A DNA stretch of 52,331 nucleotides from Bacteroidales bacterium (GTDB lineage Bacteria > Bacteroidota > Bacteroidia > Bacteroidales > Paludibacteraceae), in the NCBI GenBank assembly GCA_900767385.1, contig CAAFYY010000026.1, forward strand, positions 1 through 52,331, read 5' to 3'. The translations under genes and the position numbers were made by a program. The notes under the pieces are model-generated. The model did no database searches. It was not told the origin of the DNA and saw only the letters and a program-made list of their open reading frames with translations. Position 1 is the stretch's first letter. The number at the start of each line of letters is the position of its first letter. Of this stretch, positions 33,401 through 40,999 are shown piece by piece.

Positions 33401-34864
33401 TTATTTGCTTAATCGTTTGAGCAGTTCGACGGTCACGCGCCAGATATTATCGGCGGTGTCGAGGTCAACACGCTCGGAGGTGGAGTGTGGCTCGATGATG
33501 CGTGGTCCGATGGAAGCCATCTCGATGCCTGGATATTTCTCGACGTAGTAGGCAGCCTCCAGCACGAAATGCATCGCCACCTTCTTCGGCTCGAAGCCGA
33601 GCACATCGCGGAACGTCTCGCAGGTCAGCGCCAACAGTGGTGAGTCGGCACGCTCCACCCACGAACCCGTATCCATCAGTCTCTCTACCTCTTTGGCGCC
33701 GCCATCGAGCATCATGTCGTGGATGTCTTGACTGAGTCGGCGCTGCTCCTCCATATCGAAGCTGCGGGTGTGGCAAGAGACGGTCATCGTGTCGCCTTCC
33801 ATCTTGATGACGCCGATATTGTTGCTCGTCATCACCGTGCCCGGCATATCTTCGCGCATCGCCTGCACGCCGTATGGGAGGTGGGCTATCGTTCTGAGTG
33901 GGCGACAGAATCCAACGATATACTCCTTAGCCTCAGCCTCTTCGATGCGGAGGCGGATGTGTGGGTCGGTCTCGTGGAATCTCTCTTCAAGCAGTTCGCT
34001 CCATCTCTTATTCATCGCATAATCTAATTCCTGACAGCGTCCTTCTGGCATTGCCACCACCATCTCAGCCCATGAGGCGATAGAGGCATTGGCTGTTCCG
34101 CCGTTGAGGCTGCAGACGAGCAGTTCGTCGTTGTTCGTGAACGACTCCGTGAAGAGGGTAGTGAGCACCTTGTTGGCGTTGCAGCGTCCCTTGTTGATGT
34201 CGACGCCCGAGTGTCCGCCCAAGCCCCCTTCGATGACGATGCGGCGACCGACATAACCGGTTGGGATGGTGGCGAATTGCAGATTCCACTTGCCCACCTG
34301 AAGACAGGCTCCGGCAGCGCCGACGGTGATCTCGTCGTAGGCTTCCGAGTCGAGGTTCACAACCTTACGACCCCGTATGAACTCCTTGCTCAGCGCCTCA
34401 GCGCCGCTCATGCCGTCCTCCTCATTGGTCGTTGTCAGCACCTCGAGGGCGGGGTGTACCAACGTGTCGTCGGCAAGGATGGCGAGCGCCATGGAGAGGC
34501 CCATGCCGTTGTCGGCGCCGAGCGACGTCCCCTCCGCCTTCATCCAGCGGACGCCGTTGGCATCCTTCTCGACATAAGGGCGAATCTCATCGTTGAGCGG
34601 GTCGAACGGACGGCCGTCGCGGAGATAGCCATCTTTGGCCACGCATACCATATCCATGTGGTTGAGAATCACCACAGGGTCGGCATTCTCGCAGCCAGGC
34701 GAGGCAGGCTTCTCAATCACGACGCAGTTCTCCGCATCGCGACGGTATTTCAGTCCTTGCTCCTCGGCAAAACGGCAAAGGTAGTCTGCCACCTTCCCCT
34801 CGTGATGCGAAGGGCGTGGTATGTGATTCAAATCGTTGAAAAAGTCGTAGAATGATTTAGCCAT
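33401..34864 (-). CDS. pepD: Cytosolic non-specific dipeptidase (PepD-type)
   Basis: 487 residues, typical for PepD. The M20 metal-site residues are in place: H69 and D71 in LNHMDMVC, D118 in GADNGMG, E148/E149 in TTTNEEDGMSGA, D171 in VVNLDSE, and the His in IEPHSTSERVD near the end. PepD hydrolyses a wide range of dipeptides, including aminoacyl-histidine. A 43-bp gap to the upstream gene is the widest in this operon, so an internal promoter is possible; none was seen. Confidence 0.93.
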   Translation of the reverse strand: MAKSFYDFFNDLNHIPRPSHHEGKVADYLCRFAEEQGLKYRRDAENCVVIEKPASPGCENADPVVILNHMDMVCVAKDGYLRDGRPFDPLNDEIRPYVEKDANGVRWMKAEGTSLGADNGMGLSMALAILADDTLVHPALEVLTTTNEEDGMSGAEALSKEFIRGRKVVNLDSEAYDEITVGAAGACLQVGKWNLQFATIPTGYVGRRIVIEGGLGGHSGVDINKGRCNANKVLTTLFTESFTNNDELLVCSLNGGTANASIASWAEMVVAMPEGRCQELDYAMNKRWSELLEERFHETDPHIRLRIEEAEAKEYIVGFCRPLRTIAHLPYGVQAMREDMPGTVMTSNNIGVIKMEGDTMTVSCHTRSFDMEEQRRLSQDIHDMMLDGGAKEVERLMDTGSWVERADSPLLALTCETFRDVLGFEPKKVAMHFVLEAAYYVEKYPGIEMASIGPRIIEPHSTSERVDLDTADNIWRVTVELLKRLSK

Positions 34865-34907
34865 AAATATCTATTTTTAGTAGCGTTACGTTCGTTGTTG
34901 AATTGCT

Positions 34908-35279
34908 TCATTGGTAATGGACTCTGATGGCCTTGGGCAGTTTGCTGACCACCAGGGCGTAGGACTCGTTGATCCACGACTTCACCCACTCGCTGTTGAG
35001 CCTACTGTAGTAGACGTCGCTCCAATGCTTCTTGTTCCAATGCCATGCGGGCATCACCTCCTCGTGTTGGTCTCGCAACTCCTCGTTGCGGTCGGGACTC
35101 AGCTTCAGAGCAAAGTGTGGTTCGTCGTTGTCCTTCCTATCGTGTTGCCCGCCGCCCAGCCAGAGGCAAAGGAAAATCTTGCCCTCGATGCGGAAAGTGA
35201 TGATATCGTCGCCAAACGGTTGGTCTTCCGTCACTCCGGCGAGCGACAGCGCATATTCGCGTATCTGTTCTATATTCAT
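34908..35279 (-). CDS. MmcQ/YjbR family protein
   Basis: 123 residues from the ATG at 35279, whose first bases overlap the upstream stop (ATGA). The larger frame is an extension. The sequence fits MmcQ/YjbR: IREYALSLAGVTEDQPFG, FRIEGKIFLCLW, FALKLSPDRNEELRD and MPAWHWNKKHWSDVYYSR. Structures of this family show a wing-like fold near DNA-binding proteins, but no clear cellular role is known. It sits next to a TIGR04076-type gene and an eIF1/SUI1-type gene. Confidence 0.85.
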   Translation of the reverse strand: MNIEQIREYALSLAGVTEDQPFGDDIITFRIEGKIFLCLWLGGGQHDRKDNDEPHFALKLSPDRNEELRDQHEEVMPAWHWNKKHWSDVYYSRLNSEWVKSWINESYALVVSKLPKAIRVHYQ

Positions 35280-35581
35280 TCTTCTATCGTCTCTATATAA
35301 AAACTCACGGGACGGAACCCATCGTTGCAGCTGATCATGGCGCTGTAGGGGTTGCGCATCCAGCCGTCGTAGAAGTTCCCTTCTCCGCGGGCCAGCGCCT
35401 CCACAAACTCCCGCATCGTCTTCCATGCCTCGGGGCAGAGTCCGTCGGGACAGCGTCCGTCGGTGCTTATCCAAGTCTGCCCCTCGCAGACATCGCACGT
35501 ATGCTCGATGGGATTCTCGTAGCGTGCCATGAGGTCGTCGTGCTGAATCTTCCTGATGGCTGTTATCCTCACTCTCTTCAT
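35276..35581 (-). CDS. TIGR04076-type protein
   Basis: 101 residues. MKRVRITAIRKIQHDDL at the start, a CDVCEGQTW segment in the middle, and GLCPEAWKTMREFVEALARG with ISCNDGFRPVSFYIETI match the TIGR04076 family of small proteins with conserved Cys. No biochemical role is established. The start overlaps the SUI1-gene stop (ATGA), and its own stop overlaps the MmcQ/YjbR start. Confidence 0.8.
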   Translation of the reverse strand: MKRVRITAIRKIQHDDLMARYENPIEHTCDVCEGQTWISTDGRCPDGLCPEAWKTMREFVEALARGEGNFYDGWMRNPYSAMISCNDGFRPVSFYIETIEE

Positions 35582-35994
35582 CCCTTCGTCTGTGTATAAC
35601 CCTCTTTCTTGAGTATCTCAACGAGTCGGGTGCGGTGGTCGCCTTGTATGATGATCTCGCCATCCTTCACCGAGCCGCCCACGCCGCAGCGCTGCTTCAG
35701 CCACTTGCCCAGTTCCTCGAGGTCGGCGGCGCTGCCTACGAAGCCACGCACGATGGTGACCGTCTTGCCGCCACGGCCAGCACGCTCCATGCTCAGTCGG
35801 AGTTTCTGCTGCTGCTTGGGGAGCGTCTCGTTCTCGTTGACGTTCTCGTTATCGTCGTACTGATAGTTGGGATTGGTGGAGAACACCACGCCAGAGTGTT
35901 GACCCTTGCCGTTGTCTGTGATCTCCTGAGGGATTGTCGTATCGGGTTGCGCCACGCCTGTCAGTGCGCTGAGCGCTGCTTTCCAGTCTTCCAT
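35578..35994 (-). CDS. SUI1/eIF1-type translation factor (YciH-like)
   Basis: 138 residues. The SUI1 domain occupies about residues 60-138: KLRLSMERAGRGGKTVTIVRGF, LGKWLKQRCGVGGSVKDGEI and IQGDHRTRLVEILKKEGYT. The N-terminal half is an acidic, Asn/Glu-rich linker, which is common in Bacteroidetes members. The bacterial family is thought to influence start-site fidelity like eukaryotic eIF1, but its role in these bacteria is not settled. The start has a 9-bp gap to the HAD gene upstream. Confidence 0.88.
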   Translation of the reverse strand: MEDWKAALSALTGVAQPDTTIPQEITDNGKGQHSGVVFSTNPNYQYDDNENVNENETLPKQQQKLRLSMERAGRGGKTVTIVRGFVGSAADLEELGKWLKQRCGVGGSVKDGEIIIQGDHRTRLVEILKKEGYTQTKG

Positions 35995-36003
35995 GTCGTT
36001 GGA

Positions 36004-36600
36004 TTATAATCGTTTGCGTAGTTCTTGTTCGTATTGTTGGGCATTCTCAAACACGATGCCGTCCATGCCGGTGTGTCGTCCCCCCTCGATGTTCACCGCC
36101 TTGTCGTCGGCAAAGAGGCACTCGGCGGGGTTGAGGCCAAACTTCTCATAGAGACGGTTGTAGATGGCTGGTTCGGGCTTGATGCTCTTCTCTTCGGAGG
36201 AGATGACCCACCCGTCGAGGAGCGAGAAGATGGGAAACTGCTCGATGGTCTTGTAGACGCGGCTGCACCAGTTGGTGAGACCGTAGAGTTTGTAGCCCTC
36301 CTGCTTCAACTGCTTGAGTAGCGCATACATACCCTCTATCTCGCCCGTCACCATCTCGTGGTAATGCTCGATGAAGAGATGAATCTCGTGTTCGAAATGT
36401 GGGTAGCGCTGTCGCACCCCTTCGGCAATCTCCTCGATGGGCGTTGCCTCGCGGTCGAAGAGCTCCTGCATCTCCACATTGTAGAAGAGCGGCTTGAACG
36501 CCTCGCGTCGTTGTTCGTCGGCGATGTAGCCGTTGAAGAAGACGTCGAAGTCGTAGTCCACCAGCACCTTGCCGAAATCAAAAATCAGGTTCTTTATCAT
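36004..36600 (-). CDS. HAD-superfamily phosphatase, YihX-like
   Basis: 198 residues. Motif I is FDFGKVLVDYD with nucleophile Asp at residue 8. Motif II is GLTNW near residue 110, motif III K near SSEEKSIKPEPAIY, and motif IV ECLFADDKAVNIEGG near 165. The alpha-helical cap follows motif I. This layout fits subfamily IA enzymes such as YihX that remove phosphate from sugar phosphates. The true substrate is unknown. It lies 12 bp after the nitroreductase gene. Confidence 0.85.
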   Translation of the reverse strand: MIKNLIFDFGKVLVDYDFDVFFNGYIADEQRREAFKPLFYNVEMQELFDREATPIEEIAEGVRQRYPHFEHEIHLFIEHYHEMVTGEIEGMYALLKQLKQEGYKLYGLTNWCSRVYKTIEQFPIFSLLDGWVISSEEKSIKPEPAIYNRLYEKFGLNPAECLFADDKAVNIEGGRHTGMDGIVFENAQQYEQELRKRL

Positions 36601-36612
36601 GTGTCAATCGTG

Positions 36613-37131
36613 TTAACGTCGTGTCACCGTCTCGCTGAGCGGCTTGCGGCTATCGTGGTTGGCGAGCGGACCGCCCCCTTCGGCGGCGAATCCGAGGTCA
36701 AGAATCATCAGAATCTCCTCCTCGTTGGGGAGATGGAGGTCGGCAGCCAGTTTGTCGGGGTCGAAGCAGTTGAGCCAGCAACTGTTGACCCCCACGCTCT
36801 CGGCGGCGAGCATCATGTGGGTGGCGACGATGGTGGCGTCCTCGATGCCGGAGTTGCGGCGACCGCCCGGATAGGTATAGACATTCTCCTTGTGGAAGGC
36901 GACCACGAGGCAGGTCGGAGCGCCATAGCGGCATGGGGTGTTGGCGTCGACGATGCGGAGCGCCTCCTCCGACTGCAGTACATAGATATGTTGTTCCTGG
37001 AGGTTCTTGGCGGTGGGTGCCCAGCGGCCTGCCTCAAGGATGGCATTGAGTTGCTCTTCGGTAACCTGACGGTTGGTGTCGTAGCGTTTGCAGGAGTAGC
37101 GTTTCACTACGAGGTCTTGGAAGTTGTTCAT
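36613..37131 (-). CDS. Nitroreductase-family FMN protein
   Basis: 172 residues. DLVVKRYSCKRYDTNRQV and AGRWAPTAKNLQEQHIYV mark the N-terminal FMN-binding part, and VGVNSCWLNCFDPDKLAADL with ILDLGFAAEG the C-terminal part. The family reduces nitro groups or quinones with NAD(P)H; in anaerobes the natural substrate is often unknown. The start overlaps the stop of the upstream HExxH gene (ATGA). Confidence 0.88.
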   Translation of the reverse strand: MNNFQDLVVKRYSCKRYDTNRQVTEEQLNAILEAGRWAPTAKNLQEQHIYVLQSEEALRIVDANTPCRYGAPTCLVVAFHKENVYTYPGGRRNSGIEDATIVATHMMLAAESVGVNSCWLNCFDPDKLAADLHLPNEEEILMILDLGFAAEGGGPLANHDSRKPLSETVTRR

Positions 37132-37472
37132 TGTCTCTTTTTTGTCTTAAGATATGTGGTCCAGCTGTAGAGCCGGCGTTGTTGCAAGTAGTTGAAGTCG
37201 CTGTCGTGAGCGTAAGCCTCTCGCTCAAACGAGATGTTGCGGTAGGCCTTCATGCGGTTGCGGTACTGACAGAGGCGCACCAGATACTCCACTCCGTACC
37301 AGACGAAGAAGGGCAGATAGAGCATCTCCCTCTGCTGATGGGTGTGGATGGTCTCGTGGTGGATGAGTTGGCGGTCAATCTTGCACTCCTTGCGCACCAA
37401 CAGGATGCCGAAGAGATTCATAGCGTCGAATCCCTTCGTGGGCAACCATCTGTTATATATCACCTTGGGCAT
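37128..37472 (-). CDS. Small HExxH putative metallopeptidase-like protein
   Basis: 114 residues. LIHHETIHTHQQREM holds HExxH at H39-H43, and FEREAY at 82-87 supplies a possible third ligand Glu. A hydrophobic stretch YLPFFVWYGVEYLVRL (51-66) lies between. That is the order expected for a minimal zinc metallopeptidase, but the protein is far shorter than most and no family name can be given with confidence. It lies in the operon between a phosphatase-type gene and the nitroreductase gene. Confidence 0.6.
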   Translation of the reverse strand: MPKVIYNRWLPTKGFDAMNLFGILLVRKECKIDRQLIHHETIHTHQQREMLYLPFFVWYGVEYLVRLCQYRNRMKAYRNISFEREAYAHDSDFNYLQQRRLYSWTTYLKTKKRQ

Positions 37473-37487
37473 CTTATGGCATTCTGT

Positions 37488-38018
37488 TTAGAGTTGGACG
37501 ACTCGCACCTCGGCATTGGCCAGAGGGGGTACGTCGCGGAACGTGATGTGGTGGTAGGCTGCGAGGAGGTTGCGGGCAAACTGTCCGTGGGTCACCACGA
37601 TGAGCGACTCTCCGTGGTGCGCTCCCAACATCGTCAATGCCTCTTGTGCACGGGCAAAGATCTCCGCCTCTGTCTCCACCGTTCCCTCGGGGAAGCACCA
37701 CTGTCCGTCAATGCGGAAACGCTCGGCTGCTTCGGCTATCGACATCCCAGTGAACTCACCCCAGTTGCGCTCGCGGAGCATCGGGGTGGTCTCCACCTCG
37801 AGATGGAGTCGGCTGCCGATGATATGGGCGGAGTCCATCGCTCGCTGGAGGTCGCTGCTCACGATGGCGTCGAACGGAACACCCATTGCTGCGAGCTGCT
37901 CTGCCGTGGCTGCCACCTGTGCTTTGCCTTGGGTGGTCAGCGTGCCGGGCAGATGCCCTTGCAAGATCTTTTGCTGATTCTCTTCTGTCTCGCCGTGACG
38001 AACAATATAAAGTATCAT
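37488..38018 (-). CDS. Histidine phosphatase family protein
   Basis: 176 residues. The RHG motif is at the N-terminus (YIVRHGETEENQ), followed by LTTQGKAQ and IVSSDLQRAMDSA. The second catalytic His is in VVTHGQFARNLLA. The layout fits small phosphoglycerate-mutase-type phosphatases such as CobC- or GpmB-like enzymes. With no cobalamin genes nearby, the substrate is unknown. It starts 7 bp after the MATE gene. Confidence 0.88.
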   Translation of the reverse strand: MILYIVRHGETEENQQKILQGHLPGTLTTQGKAQVAATAEQLAAMGVPFDAIVSSDLQRAMDSAHIIGSRLHLEVETTPMLRERNWGEFTGMSIAEAAERFRIDGQWCFPEGTVETEAEIFARAQEALTMLGAHHGESLIVVTHGQFARNLLAAYHHITFRDVPPLANAEVRVVQL

Positions 38019-38025
38019 GTTGCTA

Positions 38026-39396
38026 TCATTCTGCCCTTGCCACCACGTCTCGGTGGTAACGGAGGGTGAGGTAAACGGTGCGTGCCAAGAGGTGGGCGAA
38101 ATAGGCTGCCATCATGAGGTTCATGGCAGAATAGGCCAAGGTTGTGCCATCCGACGACGACGGGATGTCTCCCACCCATACGCCACCGACGTAGATGACG
38201 ATGAAGGCGACGATGGCCCAAATCATTGCGTTTCTTACCGCTTTCGATGCTGTAGCACCCGTGTAGATGCCGTCCCAGGTGAAGGCGGCGCATCCCAGCG
38301 GCGGCATCAGAAGCAGCCACCAGAGGAACGGATGACAAGCATCAAACACCTCTTGGTCGTTGGTCATGAGACTCACCAGCCAGTCGCCCAGCAGTCCGTA
38401 GACAGCCATGAAGAGAGCTGCCACGCCCATGCTCCAGAGGAACACGAGTCGGACGGTATGCTTCAGTTCGGGGACATTGCGTTCGCCGATGAAACGACCG
38501 GTGAGTGCCTCGCCGCTGTAGGCAAAGCCGTCGGTGATATAGGAGAATATCATCAGGATCTTCATGATGATGGAGGTGGCAGAGAGGAAGGTGTCGCCGT
38601 AGCGGGCAGCGAGGGTGGTGAAGCCGACGTAGATGGCGATGAAGCAGAGCGACCGGATAAAGAGGTCGTTGTTCATCGACATATAGCTGCGGAGTTTCTC
38701 GCGCTCAGGCCATTGAAGTCGGAACGGCAGAGCCCTGTATTTCGTTGCCACGATGAGGGAGGCGAGAATCAATCCGGAGTATTGTGCCACGACGGTGCCG
38801 AGGGCGATGCCTGCGAAGCCCATGCCTGACCATCTGCCTATGCCCAAGGTAAGCACGATGCTGGCTATGATATTGACGATGTTGACGGTGAGGTCGGTGA
38901 GCATACTGCTGAAGGAGTCTTGCATGCCGACAAACCAACCGCGGAACGCCATGAGCGAGAGTGTTGCGGGGGCAGCCCAGACACGGATGAAGAAGTATTT
39001 CAATGCCAGGTCGTGGACTGTCGGGGTGGTCTTGACAACGAGGAACGCCAACTTCTGGAACGGCCACTGCAGCAGCAGGATAGCCGCCGACATGATGAAC
39101 GCCAGCATCACACTGCGGACAAGGATGTCGGCACACTCCTTCTGATCCTTACGGCCGAAAGCCTGTGCCACCAGTCCACCAGTGCCAACGCGGAGGAAAG
39201 CGAAGTTCCAGTACATCAAGTCGAACAGCAATGAGCCGATGGTCACACCACCGATGAGGGCAGCAGCACCGCCCACACCGAGTTCGCTGATGTGTCCGGC
39301 AACGGCGATATCGACCATACCGACCAACGGCACGGTAATGTTGGCTAAAATGCTCGGGATTGCCAAACGAAGTATCTCTTTGTTAAGTCCTTTCAT
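38026..39396 (-). CDS. MATE-family efflux transporter
   Basis: 456 residues from the ATG at 39396 (MKGLNKEILRLAIPSILANI). The longer frame starts upstream of the promoter box at 39415-39422. Twelve membrane segments arranged as two halves are visible, with the MATE-typical N-terminal segment VPLVGMVDIAVAGHISELG and VGTGGLVAQAFGRKD near residue 80. These proteins export drugs or metabolites using Na+ or H+. The closest known branch is DinF-like. First gene of the long operon that runs to 31280. Confidence 0.88.
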   Translation of the reverse strand: MKGLNKEILRLAIPSILANITVPLVGMVDIAVAGHISELGVGGAAALIGGVTIGSLLFDLMYWNFAFLRVGTGGLVAQAFGRKDQKECADILVRSVMLAFIMSAAILLLQWPFQKLAFLVVKTTPTVHDLALKYFFIRVWAAPATLSLMAFRGWFVGMQDSFSSMLTDLTVNIVNIIASIVLTLGIGRWSGMGFAGIALGTVVAQYSGLILASLIVATKYRALPFRLQWPEREKLRSYMSMNNDLFIRSLCFIAIYVGFTTLAARYGDTFLSATSIIMKILMIFSYITDGFAYSGEALTGRFIGERNVPELKHTVRLVFLWSMGVAALFMAVYGLLGDWLVSLMTNDQEVFDACHPFLWWLLLMPPLGCAAFTWDGIYTGATASKAVRNAMIWAIVAFIVIYVGGVWVGDIPSSSDGTTLAYSAMNLMMAAYFAHLLARTVYLTLRYHRDVVARAE

Positions 39397-39414
39397 CGGT
39401 CTTGTTGTAAAGCG

Positions 39415-39422
39415 CAAAGTTA
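39415..39422 (-). promoter_or_regulatory. -7 box (TAACTTTG) for the 12-gene operon
   Basis: A TAnnTTTG match on the minus strand, 19 bp before the chosen MATE start. It argues against the longer frame that would start at 39453. Confidence 0.7.
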
Positions 39423-39516
39423 CACAATCCCCATCTAATTCCCAAATATGCAAGTGTATTTATTTGCGAACACGCATTGAGCTATTGCTGGACAAAAAAT
39501 CCTGGCTTTTCTGCCA

Positions 39517-39643
39517 CTTGCAGAGACAGCAAAACGATTTTCCCAACCCATTTTGCAAACTTGCAGTAACTCCAAAAAGAAAGTTTTGGACTCATTGCAA
39601 ACTGGCTGTAACCCTAAACCAAAAAGTTCAGACTCGCTGCTAC
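39517..39643. repeat. Degenerate 42-43 bp tandem repeat, three copies
   Basis: Units starting CTTGCAG at 39517, CTTGCAGTAAC at 39560 and CTGGCTGTAAC at 39602 align along their length, for example ending in TTTTGCAAA, CATTGCAAA and CGCTGCTAC. The middle unit contains CCAAAA...TTTTGG, a weak inverted repeat. The array lies between MATE and the toxin-antitoxin-like pair. Confidence 0.6.
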
Positions 39644-39654
39644 CTCGCACTAAT

Positions 39655-39690
39655 CTCCACCCCGATCTCTACAGATCGTGGTGGAGTTTT
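39655..39690 (+). terminator. Hairpin CTCCACC...GGTGGAG, upstream copy
   Basis: CTCCACC pairs with GGTGGAG, an inner GATC/GATC pair forms around a 6-base loop, and TTTT follows. It lies upstream of the toxin-antitoxin-like pair; there is no plus-strand gene before it. A near-copy lies at 40724. Confidence 0.7.
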
Positions 39691-39785
39691 GCATTATTTG
39701 TACTTGCGATATAAAAGAAAAGTTAAATTTTACAGGTTTAAGATAATAAATTACCTCAAAAGATAATTATTCCGGGATTTATTGC

Positions 39786-39793
39786 TAACTTTG
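39786..39793 (+). promoter_or_regulatory. -7 box (TAACTTTG) for the toxin-antitoxin-like pair
   Basis: A TAnnTTTG match 23 bp before the ATG at 39817. Confidence 0.7.
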
Positions 39794-39816
39794 CAGCATC
39801 TTAAATCACAATAAAT

Positions 39817-40293
39817 ATGGCAAAAGTAAAGATTCAAGAAATAGAACAGACGGATAAGGCAGGATTGTTCACCATCTGTTTTGATGGTAACGACGAAACT
39901 GAGTTTGAGAAGTTCGTCATGAAGTTCAAGGATGATGCTGAACGAAAGCAGGATCTGCAAGTTATCTTGAATGCTATTCAGAATATGCTCTCTGCAAGTG
40001 GTTTCTTGGAACGTTATTTTCGTCCTGAAGGTAAATTGAAAGACCATGTGGTGGCGTTACCCATTGAACGTGGCAAACTGAGATTGTATTGCCTTCGCAT
40101 GTCGGATAGCGTGCTGATTGTAGGTAATGGCGGAATCAAAACTACAAGAACGTATGACGAGGACGCTGACTTAAGTGGTTACGTGATTACACTCCAGAAG
40201 CTTGATGCGCTCTTGAAGGATGCTATTAGAAGTGGCATTGTGAGCATAGAAGAAACAAATATTACAGGAACAGAAAATACATTTGAGCTATGA
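39817..40293 (+). CDS. Putative toxin-like protein of a two-gene TA-type unit
   Basis: 158 residues. The middle part reads GKLKDHVVALPIERGKLRLYCLRMSDSVLIVGNGGIKTTRTYDED. The order of a basic strand, an LYCLR strand and a GNGGIKTT turn resembles RelE/HigB-type toxins, which often end with ILFGGGIKKT. The rest is not clearly matched. The stop overlaps the start of a Xre-type gene (ATGA). Order toxin then antitoxin is typical of the HigBA type. Moderate confidence: no activity can be read directly. Confidence 0.55.
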   Translation: MAKVKIQEIEQTDKAGLFTICFDGNDETEFEKFVMKFKDDAERKQDLQVILNAIQNMLSASGFLERYFRPEGKLKDHVVALPIERGKLRLYCLRMSDSVLIVGNGGIKTTRTYDEDADLSGYVITLQKLDALLKDAIRSGIVSIEETNITGTENTFEL

Positions 40294-40628
40294 ACAAGGC
40301 AGCACAATTGTTTCATCAAATATTAGACGAGACGCCAGAATCTCTGAAGACGGAGATTGACCTATCTTTTGCTGTGGCCGACAGGATAGATGCTTTGCTG
40401 AAGAGAAAAGGGATGACTCAGAAAGAACTGGCACGATTAACGCACACCTCGGAAGCGGCTGTGTGTAAGTGGTTGAGTGGCACTCATAACTTCACGTTCT
40501 CCACAATCGGCAAGATTTCTGCTGCTCTTGGTGCGCCAATCATCAACGTGCCAACTTTCACTTACGGCGAGGTAGCTGAAAACGCACCTACCAAGGTAGC
40601 CGAGGATGTTGCTGAAAGCGAGAAATAG
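40290..40628 (+). CDS. Xre-type helix-turn-helix protein (putative antitoxin)
   Basis: 112 residues. Residues about 32-85 form a Cro/C1-type HTH: ADRIDALLKRKGMTQKELAR, then LTHTSEAAVCKWLSGTHNFT and TIGKISAALGAPI. The C-terminus is acidic and Ala/Glu-rich. As an antitoxin it would bind the toxin-like product of the overlapping gene and repress their shared promoter. No operator was identified at the TAACTTTG promoter. Confidence 0.75.
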   Translation: MNKAAQLFHQILDETPESLKTEIDLSFAVADRIDALLKRKGMTQKELARLTHTSEAAVCKWLSGTHNFTFSTIGKISAALGAPIINVPTFTYGEVAENAPTKVAEDVAESEK

Positions 40629-40723
40629 AGCGCTTTAGCTACCTTCAAAGCATGGCTCTTGAGGCTTGTAAGTAGAAGAAGGCAAACCAAACACGTGATT
40701 ACCGCTTCCCCTTCAATACAAAT

Positions 40724-40760
40724 CTCCACCTCCATCCCCACCGATCAAGGTGGAGTTTTT
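40724..40760 (+). terminator. Hairpin CTCCACC...GGTGGAG, downstream copy
   Basis: CTCCACC pairs with GGTGGAG, followed by five T, about 95 bp after the Xre gene. It closely resembles the hairpin at 39655, including the AAT before the stem and the GATC in the loop. Confidence 0.8.
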
Positions 40761-40922
40761 GTTTCGTATTTATCTCCAAAAGGTTGTTGCTGATACCACT
40801 GCTGTTCATGGGGAAGACAATCCCGTCACACAACCTAAAGGAGAGATTGCATAGGTACTACAAAATTATATTATAACCAAACAAAGATATGAAATGAAAT
40901 TTCACCTGCGTTCTGTTGGACG

Positions 40923-40958
40923 AAAAAAGCCCCAAAAGTTGAGTGACTTCTGGGGCTT
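40923..40958 (-). terminator. Terminator of the partner-switching operon
   Basis: AAGCCCCA pairs with TGGGGCTT with an inner AAGT/ACTT pair. On the minus strand a T-run follows. It lies 42 bp past the SprT-like stop. Confidence 0.85.
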
Positions 40959-40999
40959 AGTTGTATGATGTATATACTGCTATTTTCTCGCTATGTTGT

